From Acidimicrobiales bacterium (GTDB lineage: Bacteria; Actinomycetota; Acidimicrobiia; Acidimicrobiales; MedAcidi-G1): a stretch of DNA of 64,000 nt. Positions within the stretch are counted from its first letter, which is position 1. Every line of letters begins with the position of its first letter. The position numbers and the translations under genes are program-made. The notes below the pieces were generated by a model, which saw only the letters and a program-made list of their open reading frames with translations, was not told the origin of the DNA and did no database searches. The DNA lies in NCBI GenBank assembly GCA_014239855.1, contig JAAZXY010000001.1:120198-184197 (forward strand), in the 5' to 3' direction. Of this stretch, positions 34,034-42,284 are shown piece by piece.

Positions 34034-34810
34034 TCAGCCGTCGACCCAGGTGCCGTCGCGAGGCGCGTCAATGATGGCCCGGGCCACACCGGGGCGGTTG
34101 GTCACGATGCCGTCGACCCCCCAGCCAGCCAACTCGGCCACCCGTCCCGGGTCGTCGACCGTCCACACCACGACGGCCAGGCCACGGTCATGGGAGGCCG
34201 ACACCAGGTGCTCGTCGACCAGTTCGTCCCACGGATTCACCGACCCGTGCCCGTGGGCCACCGTGCGGTCCAGCATCAGGTCGGTCCCGTGGCGCTCGGC
34301 CACGATCCACGCAGTGGGCAGCGACGGATCGGTGGCCCGGATCCGGTCCACCGCGGTGATGTCGAACGACGACACCAGCAGCTGCTCGGGCGGTCGGTAG
34401 GCGGCCGCCAGGCCGGCCACCGCCTCACACACCATGACCGAGGCATCGTGGTCGGGGTCACCGGGCAGGTTCTTCACCTCGACGTTGACGCCCATCCCCT
34501 CACACGCCTCGAAGGCCTCGGCCAGGTTCGGTACGTGGCCCGGTGCATCGGCGGCCCGGACCTCGCGCACCAGTCGACCGTCGCCGTAGTGGGCGTCGTG
34601 GTGGACCATCAACACGTCGTCGGCCGAGAGCCGCACGTCGAGTTCGACCCAGTCGGCTCCCTGCACCCGGGCCTCCGCGAAGGCCTCCACGGTGTTCTCG
34701 GTCCGATCGTGTGACGCACCACGGTGGGCCACCACCAGCGGTCGCCCCTCGGGCCGTTCCGGTCTCACGGGTTCCGACCCTAGGTCGCCCACTTCCTCTG
34801 ATGACCCCAT
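34034..34810 (-). CDS. Glycerophosphodiester phosphodiesterase
   Basis: 258 residues from the ATG at 34810. GDPD motifs: AHRGASHDRTENTVEAF with catalytic His, WVELDVRLSADDVLMVHHD with metal ligands, NVEVKN, and the final WGVDGIVTNRPG. No signal peptide. It hydrolyses glycerophosphodiesters to glycerol-3-phosphate and an alcohol. The ATG overlaps the stop of the PdtaS-type kinase gene (ATGA), so kinase and phosphodiesterase are coupled. Confidence 0.93.
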   Translation of the reverse strand: MGSSEEVGDLGSEPVRPERPEGRPLVVAHRGASHDRTENTVEAFAEARVQGADWVELDVRLSADDVLMVHHDAHYGDGRLVREVRAADAPGHVPNLAEAFEACEGMGVNVEVKNLPGDPDHDASVMVCEAVAGLAAAYRPPEQLLVSSFDITAVDRIRATDPSLPTAWIVAERHGTDLMLDRTVAHGHGSVNPWDELVDEHLVSASHDRGLAVVVWTVDDPGRVAELAGWGVDGIVTNRPGVARAIIDAPRDGTWVDG

Positions 34811-36348
34811 CAGACCGGATCCCGGGAATCGCCCCACGGCCCGACCAGCCGGCTGGTCGGAACCCACACCTCGGCCACCGTGCCGCGCCCCCGCTCGACG
34901 GGCACGAGACGGATACGTCCCCCCAACTCACCCTCCACGAAGGTCCGCACGATGGTCAGGCCCAGGCCGGACGCATCAGCCACGTCGAACCCTTCGGGGA
35001 TGCCCACGCCGTCATCGACCACCCGCACCACCAGGCCGTCAGCACGGCGCTCCAACTCGATGCGAACCTGGCCCGACGGCCCATCGGTCGGCCCAGCCGA
35101 TGACCCGACCCCTGACCCGACCCATGACCCGTCAGCGGGAAAGGCGTGGTCGACAGCGTTCTGCAACAACTCGGTGAGGACCACGGCCATGGTCGTGGTG
35201 ACCTGACCCGGCATCACCCCGGCGTCGCCGTCGACGGTGATCGACACGGGACGCAGCGGCGACGACACGCTCTCCTCCACCACCCGGACGAGGGGCCGCA
35301 CGATCTCGACGAAGGCCACCTCGTCGTCCGCGCTCTGGGCCAGCGTCTCGTGGACCACCGAGATGGCCCCGATGCGTCGCACCGATTCGCCGAGGGCCGC
35401 CCGGGCCTCCTCGCCCTCCAGACGACGGGCCTGGAGGCGGAGCAGCGACGAGATGGTCTGCAGGTTGTTCTTCACCCGGTGATGGATCTCCCGGATGGTG
35501 GCGTCCTTGGACACCAGCTGACGGTCACGGCGCCGCAACTCGGTCACGTCACGCACCAGAACGATGGCCCCGGTCGGCGTACCGGCATCCAGCAGCGGGA
35601 AGCAGTGACTGACCACCGCCACCTCGTCGGGCCGTTCCATCTCGTCGATCACCGCGGTGCGTCGGGCAAACGCCGAACGCAGCATCGACGTACCCAGTCC
35701 GGTGTCGTCGAAGCGGGCCCCGGTCACCCCCCGGGTCACCCCCATGCGGTGGAGCGTGGACACCGCGTTGGGCGAGGCGAACTCGATGCGACCATCGGCG
35801 TCGACCAGGAGCAGGCCGTCACCCACCCGGGGCGTGCGATGCCGCAGCCGCTCCTCGTCGTGGTACGGGAACTCTCCCCGCTCGAGCATTCGGGCGAAAC
35901 GGTCGAACACCGTCAGATAGGTGCGTTCCTGCTCGCTGCCCGGTCGATCGTCGGGCCGCAGCCGCTCACGGGCCAGCACGGCAATGGTCTCGCCATTTCG
36001 ACGTACAGGCACCGCCGTGAGGTGCACCGTGCGTCCCGAACCCACCTCGACCGAGCCGTCCACGGCCTGCCCGGCGCCGAACGCCTCGACGATCAGGGGG
36101 CGTCGGCGAGGCTCGAAGATCTGGCCGACCAGATCGGCCCGGTACAGCGTCGTCCCGGTGGTGGGTCGGATGTGGCCCAGCAGGACCAGCGGCCCATCGG
36201 TCCGACGCGAATCCCGGGCGTAGAGGACCAGATCGGCGAACGACAGGTCAGCCAGGAGGCCCCAGACACTGACCAGGTCCTGGAGATGGGCGATTCGGGC
36301 CTCGTCGAGGTCCGAATGGGCCCGGGCCAACTCGGGGAGGGTCGCCAT
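34810..36348 (-). CDS. PdtaS-like sensor histidine kinase (HisKA_2 type)
   Basis: 512 residues, cytosolic. Order: N-terminal GAF-like sensor domain (about 1-145), PAS domain (about 175-270; LLLVDADGRIEFASPNAVSTLH), HisKA_2 dimerisation domain with EIHHRVKNNLQTISSLL (His289/290), HATPase with LLQNAVDHAF and VDDGVGIPEGF. A Gly/Ser/Pro linker (VGSGVGSSAGPTDGPSG) interrupts the ATPase domain, encoded by 12-bp-type repeats. This layout matches mycobacterial PdtaS. The matching antiterminator PdtaR is not in the window. Confidence 0.9.
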   Translation of the reverse strand: MATLPELARAHSDLDEARIAHLQDLVSVWGLLADLSFADLVLYARDSRRTDGPLVLLGHIRPTTGTTLYRADLVGQIFEPRRRPLIVEAFGAGQAVDGSVEVGSGRTVHLTAVPVRRNGETIAVLARERLRPDDRPGSEQERTYLTVFDRFARMLERGEFPYHDEERLRHRTPRVGDGLLLVDADGRIEFASPNAVSTLHRMGVTRGVTGARFDDTGLGTSMLRSAFARRTAVIDEMERPDEVAVVSHCFPLLDAGTPTGAIVLVRDVTELRRRDRQLVSKDATIREIHHRVKNNLQTISSLLRLQARRLEGEEARAALGESVRRIGAISVVHETLAQSADDEVAFVEIVRPLVRVVEESVSSPLRPVSITVDGDAGVMPGQVTTTMAVVLTELLQNAVDHAFPADGSWVGSGVGSSAGPTDGPSGQVRIELERRADGLVVRVVDDGVGIPEGFDVADASGLGLTIVRTFVEGELGGRIRLVPVERGRGTVAEVWVPTSRLVGPWGDSRDPV

Positions 36349-36395
36349 CGGCCCGCTGCTCCCCGACCCCTAGGTGCCGTCGACCCGGCGGTCGC

Positions 36396-36626
36396 TCAGC
36401 CGAAGCCGACGGGGTTGTGCCCACCGTCGGCGCCGACGTCGACGTAGGCGATGCGCTCGGCAGGTATCCCCACCCGACGTCCCCGCACGTCGGTCAACCA
36501 CAGCACGGCACCTTCGCCACCGACCGCCGACTCGACGTCGGCCACCAGGCCGTCCACGTCGGTGTCGTCGGCCAGTTCGACGGTGATCTCCTTGGGGGTG
36601 TTGGTGACCCCGATGCGTACGTCCAC
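36396..36626 (-). CDS. DUF3107 family small protein
   Basis: 76 residues: MDVRIGVTNTPKEITVELADD and RRVGIPAERIAYVDVG mark DUF3107, a small actinobacterial protein of unknown role. GTG start at 36626 with GGGAG about 7 nt upstream. The upstream sequence has a repeated aatcagga block (36640-36658 region). It stands between the PdtaS-type gene and mrp on the same strand. Confidence 0.88.
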   Translation of the reverse strand: MDVRIGVTNTPKEITVELADDTDVDGLVADVESAVGGEGAVLWLTDVRGRRVGIPAERIAYVDVGADGGHNPVGFG

Positions 36627-36673
36627 GTTCCGCTCCCGTTTCCTGATTTCCTGATTCCCCGGTTCCCTGACGG

Positions 36674-37813
36674 TCAGAGAACCTTGAGTTCCCTGTGCCG
36701 ACGCTTCGTCGGCTTCATCTCCACGTCCAGCACCCGGGCCAACTCGGCAAACACCGCGCCCACCTCGGTCGAGGGGTCGACGGCCACCGGGTGGCCCCGG
36801 TCGGCACCGTCACGCAGGGCGGGCACCAGGGGCACCTGGCCGAGCAGCGGCACGCCGACGCGATCAGCCAGCGCCTGTCCGCCGCCGGCACCGAACAGTT
36901 CGTAGCGGGTGCCGTCGTCGCCGGTGAACCACGACATGTTCTCGATCACGCCGTGGACCTTCAGGTTGACCTTGTCGGCCATGAAGGCCGCCCGCTGGGC
37001 CACCGTCTGGGCGGCGGGCTGCGGGGTGGTCACCACGTACATCTCGGCCGTCGGCAGGAAGCCGGCCAGCGAGATGGAGATGTCGCCGGTACCCGGGGGA
37101 AGATCGACCAGCAGGTAGTCGGGCTCGTCCCAGTAGACGTCGGTCAGGAACTGTTCGAGCGCCTTGTGGAGCATCGGCCCTCGCCAGATGACCGGCTGGT
37201 CCTCCTCGGCGAAGAACCCCATGGAGATGCAGCGCACCCCGTGTCCCTCCGGCGGGATCAGCATGTCGTCGATGACCGTCGGGGGCTGGTTCACGCCCAG
37301 CATCCGGGGAATGGAGAAACCCCACACGTCGGCGTCCACCACGGCCACGTCGCGGCCGCGACCGGCGAGGGCCACGGCCAGGTTGGTGGTGACCGAGGAC
37401 TTGCCCACGCCGCCCTTGCCCGAGGCAATGAGCAGCACCCGGGTCGACGAGTTGGCCTCGGCGAACGGCACGGCCCGTCCCTCGGAATGGCCGTAGGTCG
37501 AGTTCGTGCCGGCCGTCGATGCCGGATCGCCGTGGAGGCGCTCGCGCAGGTCGGCCAACTCGGTGTCGGTCATCACGGTGAACTCGACGTCGGTGGCATC
37601 CACGCCGTCCAACGCGGTCACCGCGTCGCCGACCGACTGCTGGATCTCGGCCTTCATCGGGCAGCCGGGAACGGTCAGGGCGATCTGCACGCTGACCCGG
37701 GATCCGTCGATGCCGATCTCGCGGACCATGCCGAGATCGACGATGCTGCGGCGGAGTTCAGGGTCCTGAACGGGTCGGAGGGCATCGACCACCTGGGGTT
37801 CGCTGACCGGCAC
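36674..37813 (-). CDS. mrp: Mrp/ApbC-family Fe-S cluster carrier ATPase
   Basis: 379 residues from the GTG at 37813, which has AGGAG 5 nt upstream. N-terminal MIP18/DUF59 domain (VQDPELRRSIVDLGMV, VPGCPMKAEI), then a P-loop ATPase with deviant Walker A IASGKGGVGKSS and VDLPPGTGD. The CxxC that ApbC uses to hold a bridging cluster is absent (ENMSWFTGDDGTRYELFG), as I recall also for mycobacterial Mrp. It delivers Fe-S clusters and is divergent from a SufR-like regulator. Confidence 0.92.
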   Translation of the reverse strand: MPVSEPQVVDALRPVQDPELRRSIVDLGMVREIGIDGSRVSVQIALTVPGCPMKAEIQQSVGDAVTALDGVDATDVEFTVMTDTELADLRERLHGDPASTAGTNSTYGHSEGRAVPFAEANSSTRVLLIASGKGGVGKSSVTTNLAVALAGRGRDVAVVDADVWGFSIPRMLGVNQPPTVIDDMLIPPEGHGVRCISMGFFAEEDQPVIWRGPMLHKALEQFLTDVYWDEPDYLLVDLPPGTGDISISLAGFLPTAEMYVVTTPQPAAQTVAQRAAFMADKVNLKVHGVIENMSWFTGDDGTRYELFGAGGGQALADRVGVPLLGQVPLVPALRDGADRGHPVAVDPSTEVGAVFAELARVLDVEMKPTKRRHRELKVL

Positions 37814-37928
37814 GGGGGCTCCTGTTCGCGGGTCTTCTGACGGATCCTCGGCGGATCCGGCCGCTGGTAGAGCGGGCGACCGGCGGACCCGACCGGTCGC
37901 TGGCGGACGGCCGGGGTGCCGGGATCGG

Positions 37929-37934
37929 TAGAAT
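37929..37934 (+). promoter_or_regulatory. Leaderless-type -10 of the SufR-like gene
   Basis: TAGAAT is followed by AACCGG and the GTG at 37941. CGGT and ACCG (37926-37929 and 37936-37939) flank the hexamer as a short inverted repeat, a possible operator site. Confidence 0.5.
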
Positions 37935-37940
37935 AACCGG

Positions 37941-38669
37941 GTGGACGGGGCCCCCCTCACGGCCACCGAGTTCTCCTCGGCGGTCACGGCGATCACCGGA
38001 GCATTCGGTGATCCGACTCGACGGGACATCTACCTGCACGTCCGCGAACGGGTCGACGAGGGCACGGGCGTCACGGCAGCCGAGGCCGCGGCGGCCTTCG
38101 ACCTCCACCCCAACGTGGCCCGCCACCACCTCGACAAGTTGGCCGCCGGCGGTTACCTGGAGATCGCCGTGGAGCGACCCGAGGGTGCATCGGCCGGGCG
38201 TCCCTCCAAGCACTACCGGGTGGCCGATGCCGGCTCCCCCCTCGAGCTCCCCGTCCGCCAGGACGCCGTGCTGGTCAGCCTGCTGGGCCGCGCCCTGGCC
38301 CTCCTGCCCAGCGATCAGGCCGAGGAGATGGCCGAGGAGGTGGGCGCCGAGGTGGGACGGAGCATGGCCGGCACCCTGGGATCCGACGAGGCCCACCGGT
38401 CGCTGCGATCAGCCATGCAGGTGGTGGCCGAAGCGCTCACCGCCCATGGATTCGCAGCCCGGGCCGAACGCACGGGGGACGACCGCCTGCGGATCGTCTC
38501 CGAACACTGCCCGTTCGGCGGCGCACCGATCGACCACCCGGTGATCTGTGCGGTCGACCGGGGACTGGTGCGGGGGATGCTGGGCGCCCTGTACGGCGAG
38601 ACGACCGCCGAGATGCGGTCGTCGCTGCCCATGGGTGATGCCGTGTGCATCACCGACGTCACGGCCTGA
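37941..38669 (+). CDS. SufR-like Fe-S-sensing transcriptional repressor
   Basis: 242 residues. A winged helix-turn-helix (GDPTRRDIYLHVRE...NVARHHLDKLAAGGYLE, PSKHYRV) is followed by a C-terminal domain with Cys190-x12-Cys203 (HCPFGGAPIDHPVIC) and Cys236. SufR-type repressors ligate an Fe-S cluster through a C-x12-C pair plus a third cysteine. Placement beside Mrp and a cysteine desulfurase supports control of Fe-S assembly. Confidence 0.83.
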   Translation: MDGAPLTATEFSSAVTAITGAFGDPTRRDIYLHVRERVDEGTGVTAAEAAAAFDLHPNVARHHLDKLAAGGYLEIAVERPEGASAGRPSKHYRVADAGSPLELPVRQDAVLVSLLGRALALLPSDQAEEMAEEVGAEVGRSMAGTLGSDEAHRSLRSAMQVVAEALTAHGFAARAERTGDDRLRIVSEHCPFGGAPIDHPVICAVDRGLVRGMLGALYGETTAEMRSSLPMGDAVCITDVTA

Positions 38670-38701
38670 CCCGCACCCATCTCCTGTAGCCAGCTCCTCT
38701 C

Positions 38702-39838
38702 GTGACCCGCCACTATCTGGATCACGCGTCCACCTCGCCGGTCCGCCCGGAGGTCGCCGACGCCATGGCCGCCGCCCTGCGCCACGGCATCGGCGACCCC
38801 GGTCGTATCCACCACGAAGGCATGGTGGCCCGGCACGCCGTGGAAGAGGCCCGGGAGCGCCTGGCCGCCATGGTCGGGGCCCGCAGCCGGGAGGTCGTCT
38901 TCACCTCGGGGGCCACCGAAGCCATCGCCACGGCCTGTCACGGCGCCGCCCGGCGCGACGATCGCCGCCACAGCGTGCTGGCCGCCGTGGAACACAGTGC
39001 GGTCCGTCGCCATGCCGCCCTCGGTCCGACCACCGTGGTGGGCGTCGACCGCACCGGCCGGGTGGATCCCGACGAGGTGATCTCAGCCATCACGTCGAGC
39101 ACCGCGGTGGTCCACCTGCAGCTGGCCAACCACGAGGTGGGAACCATCCAGCCGGCGTCCGAGGTGGCCGCCGCCTGTCGGGACCGTGACGTGCTGTGCC
39201 ACGTGGACGCGGCGGCCGCCGTGGGTCGGGTCCCGGTGTCGTTCGCCGCGTTGGGCTGTGACCTGTTGAGCCTGAGCGCCCACAAGTTCGGTGGTCCACC
39301 CGGGATCGGTGCCCTGCTGGTGCGTCGGGGCCTGCGCCTGGACCCCCTGCTGGAGGGTGGCGAGCAGGAACGGGCCCGCCGGGCCGGCCTGGAGAACGTC
39401 CCCGCGGTGGTCGGGCTGGGGGCGGTGGCCGCCCACCTGACGGCCGACGTGCTGGCCGCCGAGGCCGCCGCCGCCATCGACCTGACCGATCGGATCCGGA
39501 CGGCACTCACCTCGCTGGACGGCATCGAACTCCACGGTCACCCGACCGGACGACTCCCCCATCTGGTGTGCGCCGGGATCGCCGACGTGGAACCCCAGGC
39601 CGTCCTCCTCGGCCTCGACCGGATCGGCGTGGCTGCCCACTCGGGCAGCGCGTGCGCGTCCGAAGGCCTCGAACCCTCACCGGTGCTCGACGCCATGGGG
39701 GTCGACGCCCACCGGTCGTTGCGCCTGTCGGTCGGATGGAACTCGACGGTGGCTGACGTGGATGCGGCGACCGCTGCGCTCCCGGACATCCTTCGGGACC
39801 TCCGAGCGCTCAGCGAAAGGCCCCCTGAGAACCCATGA
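38702..39838 (+). CDS. Cysteine desulfurase (NifS/IscS family)
   Basis: 378 residues, PLP enzyme taking sulfur from cysteine. N-terminus YLDHASTSPVRPEV, PLP lysine in LSAHKFGGPPGIGAL, active cysteine in HSGSACASEG, and GGEQERARRAGLENV. Length and motifs fit class I IscS/NifS-type enzymes. GTG start 32 bp after the SufR-like gene; its stop overlaps the next ATG. No scaffold (IscU/SufB) gene is seen in the window. Confidence 0.93.
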   Translation: MTRHYLDHASTSPVRPEVADAMAAALRHGIGDPGRIHHEGMVARHAVEEARERLAAMVGARSREVVFTSGATEAIATACHGAARRDDRRHSVLAAVEHSAVRRHAALGPTTVVGVDRTGRVDPDEVISAITSSTAVVHLQLANHEVGTIQPASEVAAACRDRDVLCHVDAAAAVGRVPVSFAALGCDLLSLSAHKFGGPPGIGALLVRRGLRLDPLLEGGEQERARRAGLENVPAVVGLGAVAAHLTADVLAAEAAAAIDLTDRIRTALTSLDGIELHGHPTGRLPHLVCAGIADVEPQAVLLGLDRIGVAAHSGSACASEGLEPSPVLDAMGVDAHRSLRLSVGWNSTVADVDAATAALPDILRDLRALSERPPENP

Positions 39839-40314
39839 CCATCCTCCTGATCCGCCACGGTTCGGCCGGCGACCCCTACCGCTGGTCGGGCGACGACGCC
39901 GACCGGCCGCTGGACGCCGCCGGCACCGACCAGGCCACCCGTCTGGCCGACCACGTGGACGGGCTGCTGGCCGGTCGACCGTTGGCGGAGATCCGTAGCA
40001 GCCGGGCCGTCCGATGCCTCCAGACCGTCGGGCCCACCGCGGGCCGCCATGGCCTCGTACCCGAGGCCGACGCCTCACTGTTCGAGGGCGCCTCGTCGGC
40101 CATGACCGACCTCGTCCGGAGCCACGCCGAATTCGATGATGCCGACCAGCGGGTCGTGGTGTTGTGCAGCCATTCCGACGTCATCCCCGACGTGATCCGC
40201 GACGTGGTGTCCGACGGTGCCGGGCTGAGCGGCGGCCGGGGCTGCGCCTATGCCTCAATCTGGGAACTCACGGTGTCCGACGGCACCGTGGTGCACGCCC
40301 ACTATCACCAGTAA
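39835..40314 (+). CDS. Histidine phosphatase family protein (SixA-like)
   Basis: 159 residues. LIRHGSAGDPYRW opens the fold, IRSSRAVRCLQTVGPTAG follows, and the second histidine is in LCSHSDVIPDVI. Size resembles SixA, a small phosphohistidine phosphatase. ATGA overlap with the cysteine desulfurase gene. Confidence 0.85.
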   Translation: MTILLIRHGSAGDPYRWSGDDADRPLDAAGTDQATRLADHVDGLLAGRPLAEIRSSRAVRCLQTVGPTAGRHGLVPEADASLFEGASSAMTDLVRSHAEFDDADQRVVVLCSHSDVIPDVIRDVVSDGAGLSGGRGCAYASIWELTVSDGTVVHAHYHQ

Positions 40315-40374
40315 TTCCGGCGGTCGCGGCCCCCGAGGCGGGCCCGGCGGCCGTAGGGCCCAGAAGCGGGCCGG

Positions 40375-41727
40375 TCAGCCGTCGAGCAGGCCCAGGGAGA
40401 CGAGGGCGGCCGACAGGTCGGCCGGAGGAGTCTCGAGGGCGGCGAAGGCCTTGACGTCGGCTGCCACCTGATCGGAACGGTCAGGTACGGCCATGCCCAC
40501 CACAGCCCGGTAGGCCAACGCGTACGGGTCGGTCGGCCCGACGGCCACCGCCTCGTCGAGGCTGGCCAGGCCCCGCTCAACCAACTCAGGTACCCGGGTG
40601 GAGGCCAGCAGCCACCCCCGCTCGGCCAACAGGGCGGCCCGGCCCGAATCGGGCACCGAATCCCCGTTCACATCCCCGAACGCGTCCAGACCCGAATCCA
40701 GGAGTTCCAGGGCGGCCAGCAGTTCACCGTCGGACGCCAACGCTCCGGCGATCCGCTGACGGAGTCGACTGGCGGCCAGCAGGTCTCCCACGATGGGTGG
40801 CGCGTTCAGACCGTCGAGAACCATGAGGTCGAGAGCCGCTCCGGCCTGGTCGCCCTCGGCATGACGGGCCGACGCCCGGAACACCCGCACGTCGGCATAG
40901 GCGTCGTCGGAGGCCACCGCATCGTCCAAGTCGACCAGCGCAGTGGCCCGGTCGGCCGCCCCATCATCGGTCCCGTCGGCGGTCCGCCACCGCGACCAGC
41001 CCCGGTAGGCCAGCGCCTCCACGTTGGACGGCTGGATCTCCAGCACCCGGGTGTAGAGCGCGTCGGCCTCGGCGGGCGCCGCCACTCCGGCCTCGGCCAG
41101 CAGGGTGCGCGTCGACAACCGGATGTCGCCGGTCAGCGCGTCACCGGCCAGGCGGTCGCCCGCGGTACGGGCCACCAGGACGCCGGCCACCACGGCGACC
41201 ACCGCCACGCCGACCAGCAACCGGGCCCTGCCGGACCGTCCTGTGTCAGCCGCCCCTCCATCGGTTGCATCGGCCGCCCCTCCGTCGGTTGAAGCGGACG
41301 CCGCTGCCGGGGCGGGAGCACTCCTCCACCTCGAGACGGCCAGACCCACGCCGGTGAGCGCCGCGGCGGCGGCCAGCACGGGCAGCACCCAGACCAGGCC
41401 GGTCAGGCCCCGACCGGTCGGCGTGTAGTCGATGTCCTCGCCGAATCGGTCCACCAGCATGGTCCGGACCTCGGCATCGGTCCGACCGTCATCGACCATG
41501 GTGCGGATGGTCGACCGGATGGTCCGGGCGATGGGTACGTCGGACTCGCCGAGGGACTGGCCCTGGCAGACCGGGCAGGCGAAGTCTCCCGCCAGGGCGT
41601 ACACCCGGTCGGCGTTGGTGCGCGGCGTCCGGTCGGCGACCTCCGACGCCACGAGGCTGCCCACCACCACGGCCAGCACGAGCAGCCAGACGGCGCGACC
41701 CGGACGAGCCGCCCGGCCGCTCACCAT
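40375..41727 (-). CDS. ccmH: CcmH-CcmI-like fusion of cytochrome c maturation
   Basis: 450 residues. Signal anchor (WLLVLAVVVGSLVA), then a CcmH domain with the thiol motif DFACPVCQGQSLGESD (Cys51/Cys54), a membrane segment (LTGLVWVLPVLAAAAALTGVGLAV), a Thr/Asp/Ala-rich linker, another membrane segment, and a C-terminal TPR-like region (ALYTRVLEIQPSNVEALAYRGWSRW). This is CcmH fused to a CcmI-like apocytochrome-binding part. It keeps the CxxCH thiols of apocytochrome reduced and presents them to CcmF. Last gene of the ccm operon. Confidence 0.88.
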   Translation of the reverse strand: MVSGRAARPGRAVWLLVLAVVVGSLVASEVADRTPRTNADRVYALAGDFACPVCQGQSLGESDVPIARTIRSTIRTMVDDGRTDAEVRTMLVDRFGEDIDYTPTGRGLTGLVWVLPVLAAAAALTGVGLAVSRWRSAPAPAAASASTDGGAADATDGGAADTGRSGRARLLVGVAVVAVVAGVLVARTAGDRLAGDALTGDIRLSTRTLLAEAGVAAPAEADALYTRVLEIQPSNVEALAYRGWSRWRTADGTDDGAADRATALVDLDDAVASDDAYADVRVFRASARHAEGDQAGAALDLMVLDGLNAPPIVGDLLAASRLRQRIAGALASDGELLAALELLDSGLDAFGDVNGDSVPDSGRAALLAERGWLLASTRVPELVERGLASLDEAVAVGPTDPYALAYRAVVGMAVPDRSDQVAADVKAFAALETPPADLSAALVSLGLLDG

Positions 41728-42284
41728 TCGGCCTGCTCTCCGGAGAGGGCGTCCAAGGCACGACCCAGGAGGCCCTCGAGGTCCTCGAGGACCACGCCGC
41801 CCACCACCTTGGCCGCCACGTGGCCCGACGGGGTCACGAGGTAGGACTCGGGCACGGCCACCACGCCCCAGTCCACGGCGATCCGGCCCGTGTCGGCGGG
41901 GAGGACCGGCCAGCCGCCACCGTTCTCGTTGAAGAAGCGGATGATGGCCGACGGTCGATCGTCGAAGGCCACGCTGACCACCCGGACCTCGGGAATCGCC
42001 GGGTCGGTCCCGTCGTGGACCTCGGCGAAGGCCACCAGCTCAGGGTGTTCCTCGATGCACGGGACGCAGGTGGTGGAGAAGAAGTTGACCAGTACCCAAC
42101 GGCCCCGCTGGTCGTCGAGGTCCCAGAGGGAACCGTCGAGCGTGCTCCCGGCCACGGGCGGCGCCACGGCACCCACCAGGTGGGTGGTCATCCGGTCCTG
42201 GCCGGCCTCACGGGTGGCGAACACCACCACGAGCACGGCCAGCACGAGGCCCACGGCCAACGCGGTGCGGCGAACCGGGTTCAC
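41721..42284 (-). CDS. ccmG: Thioredoxin-like CcmG/DsbE
   Basis: 187 residues. N-terminal membrane anchor (ALAVGLVLAVLVVVFATR), then a thioredoxin fold with STTCVPCIEEHPEL (Cys73/Cys76) and the cis-proline region VPESYLVTPSG. It reduces apocytochrome or CcmH disulphides outside the membrane. Overlaps ccmH by 7 bp and ccmF by 4 bp. Confidence 0.93.
   Translation of the reverse strand: MNPVRRTALAVGLVLAVLVVVFATREAGQDRMTTHLVGAVAPPVAGSTLDGSLWDLDDQRGRWVLVNFFSTTCVPCIEEHPELVAFAEVHDGTDPAIPEVRVVSVAFDDRPSAIIRFFNENGGGWPVLPADTGRIAVDWGVVAVPESYLVTPSGHVAAKVVGGVVLEDLEGLLGRALDALSGEQAEW

Noticed and set aside
37814..38029. N-terminal extension of Mrp
   Set aside because: The added residues are low-complexity and intrude into the divergent SufR-like gene; AGGAG supports the GTG at 37813.
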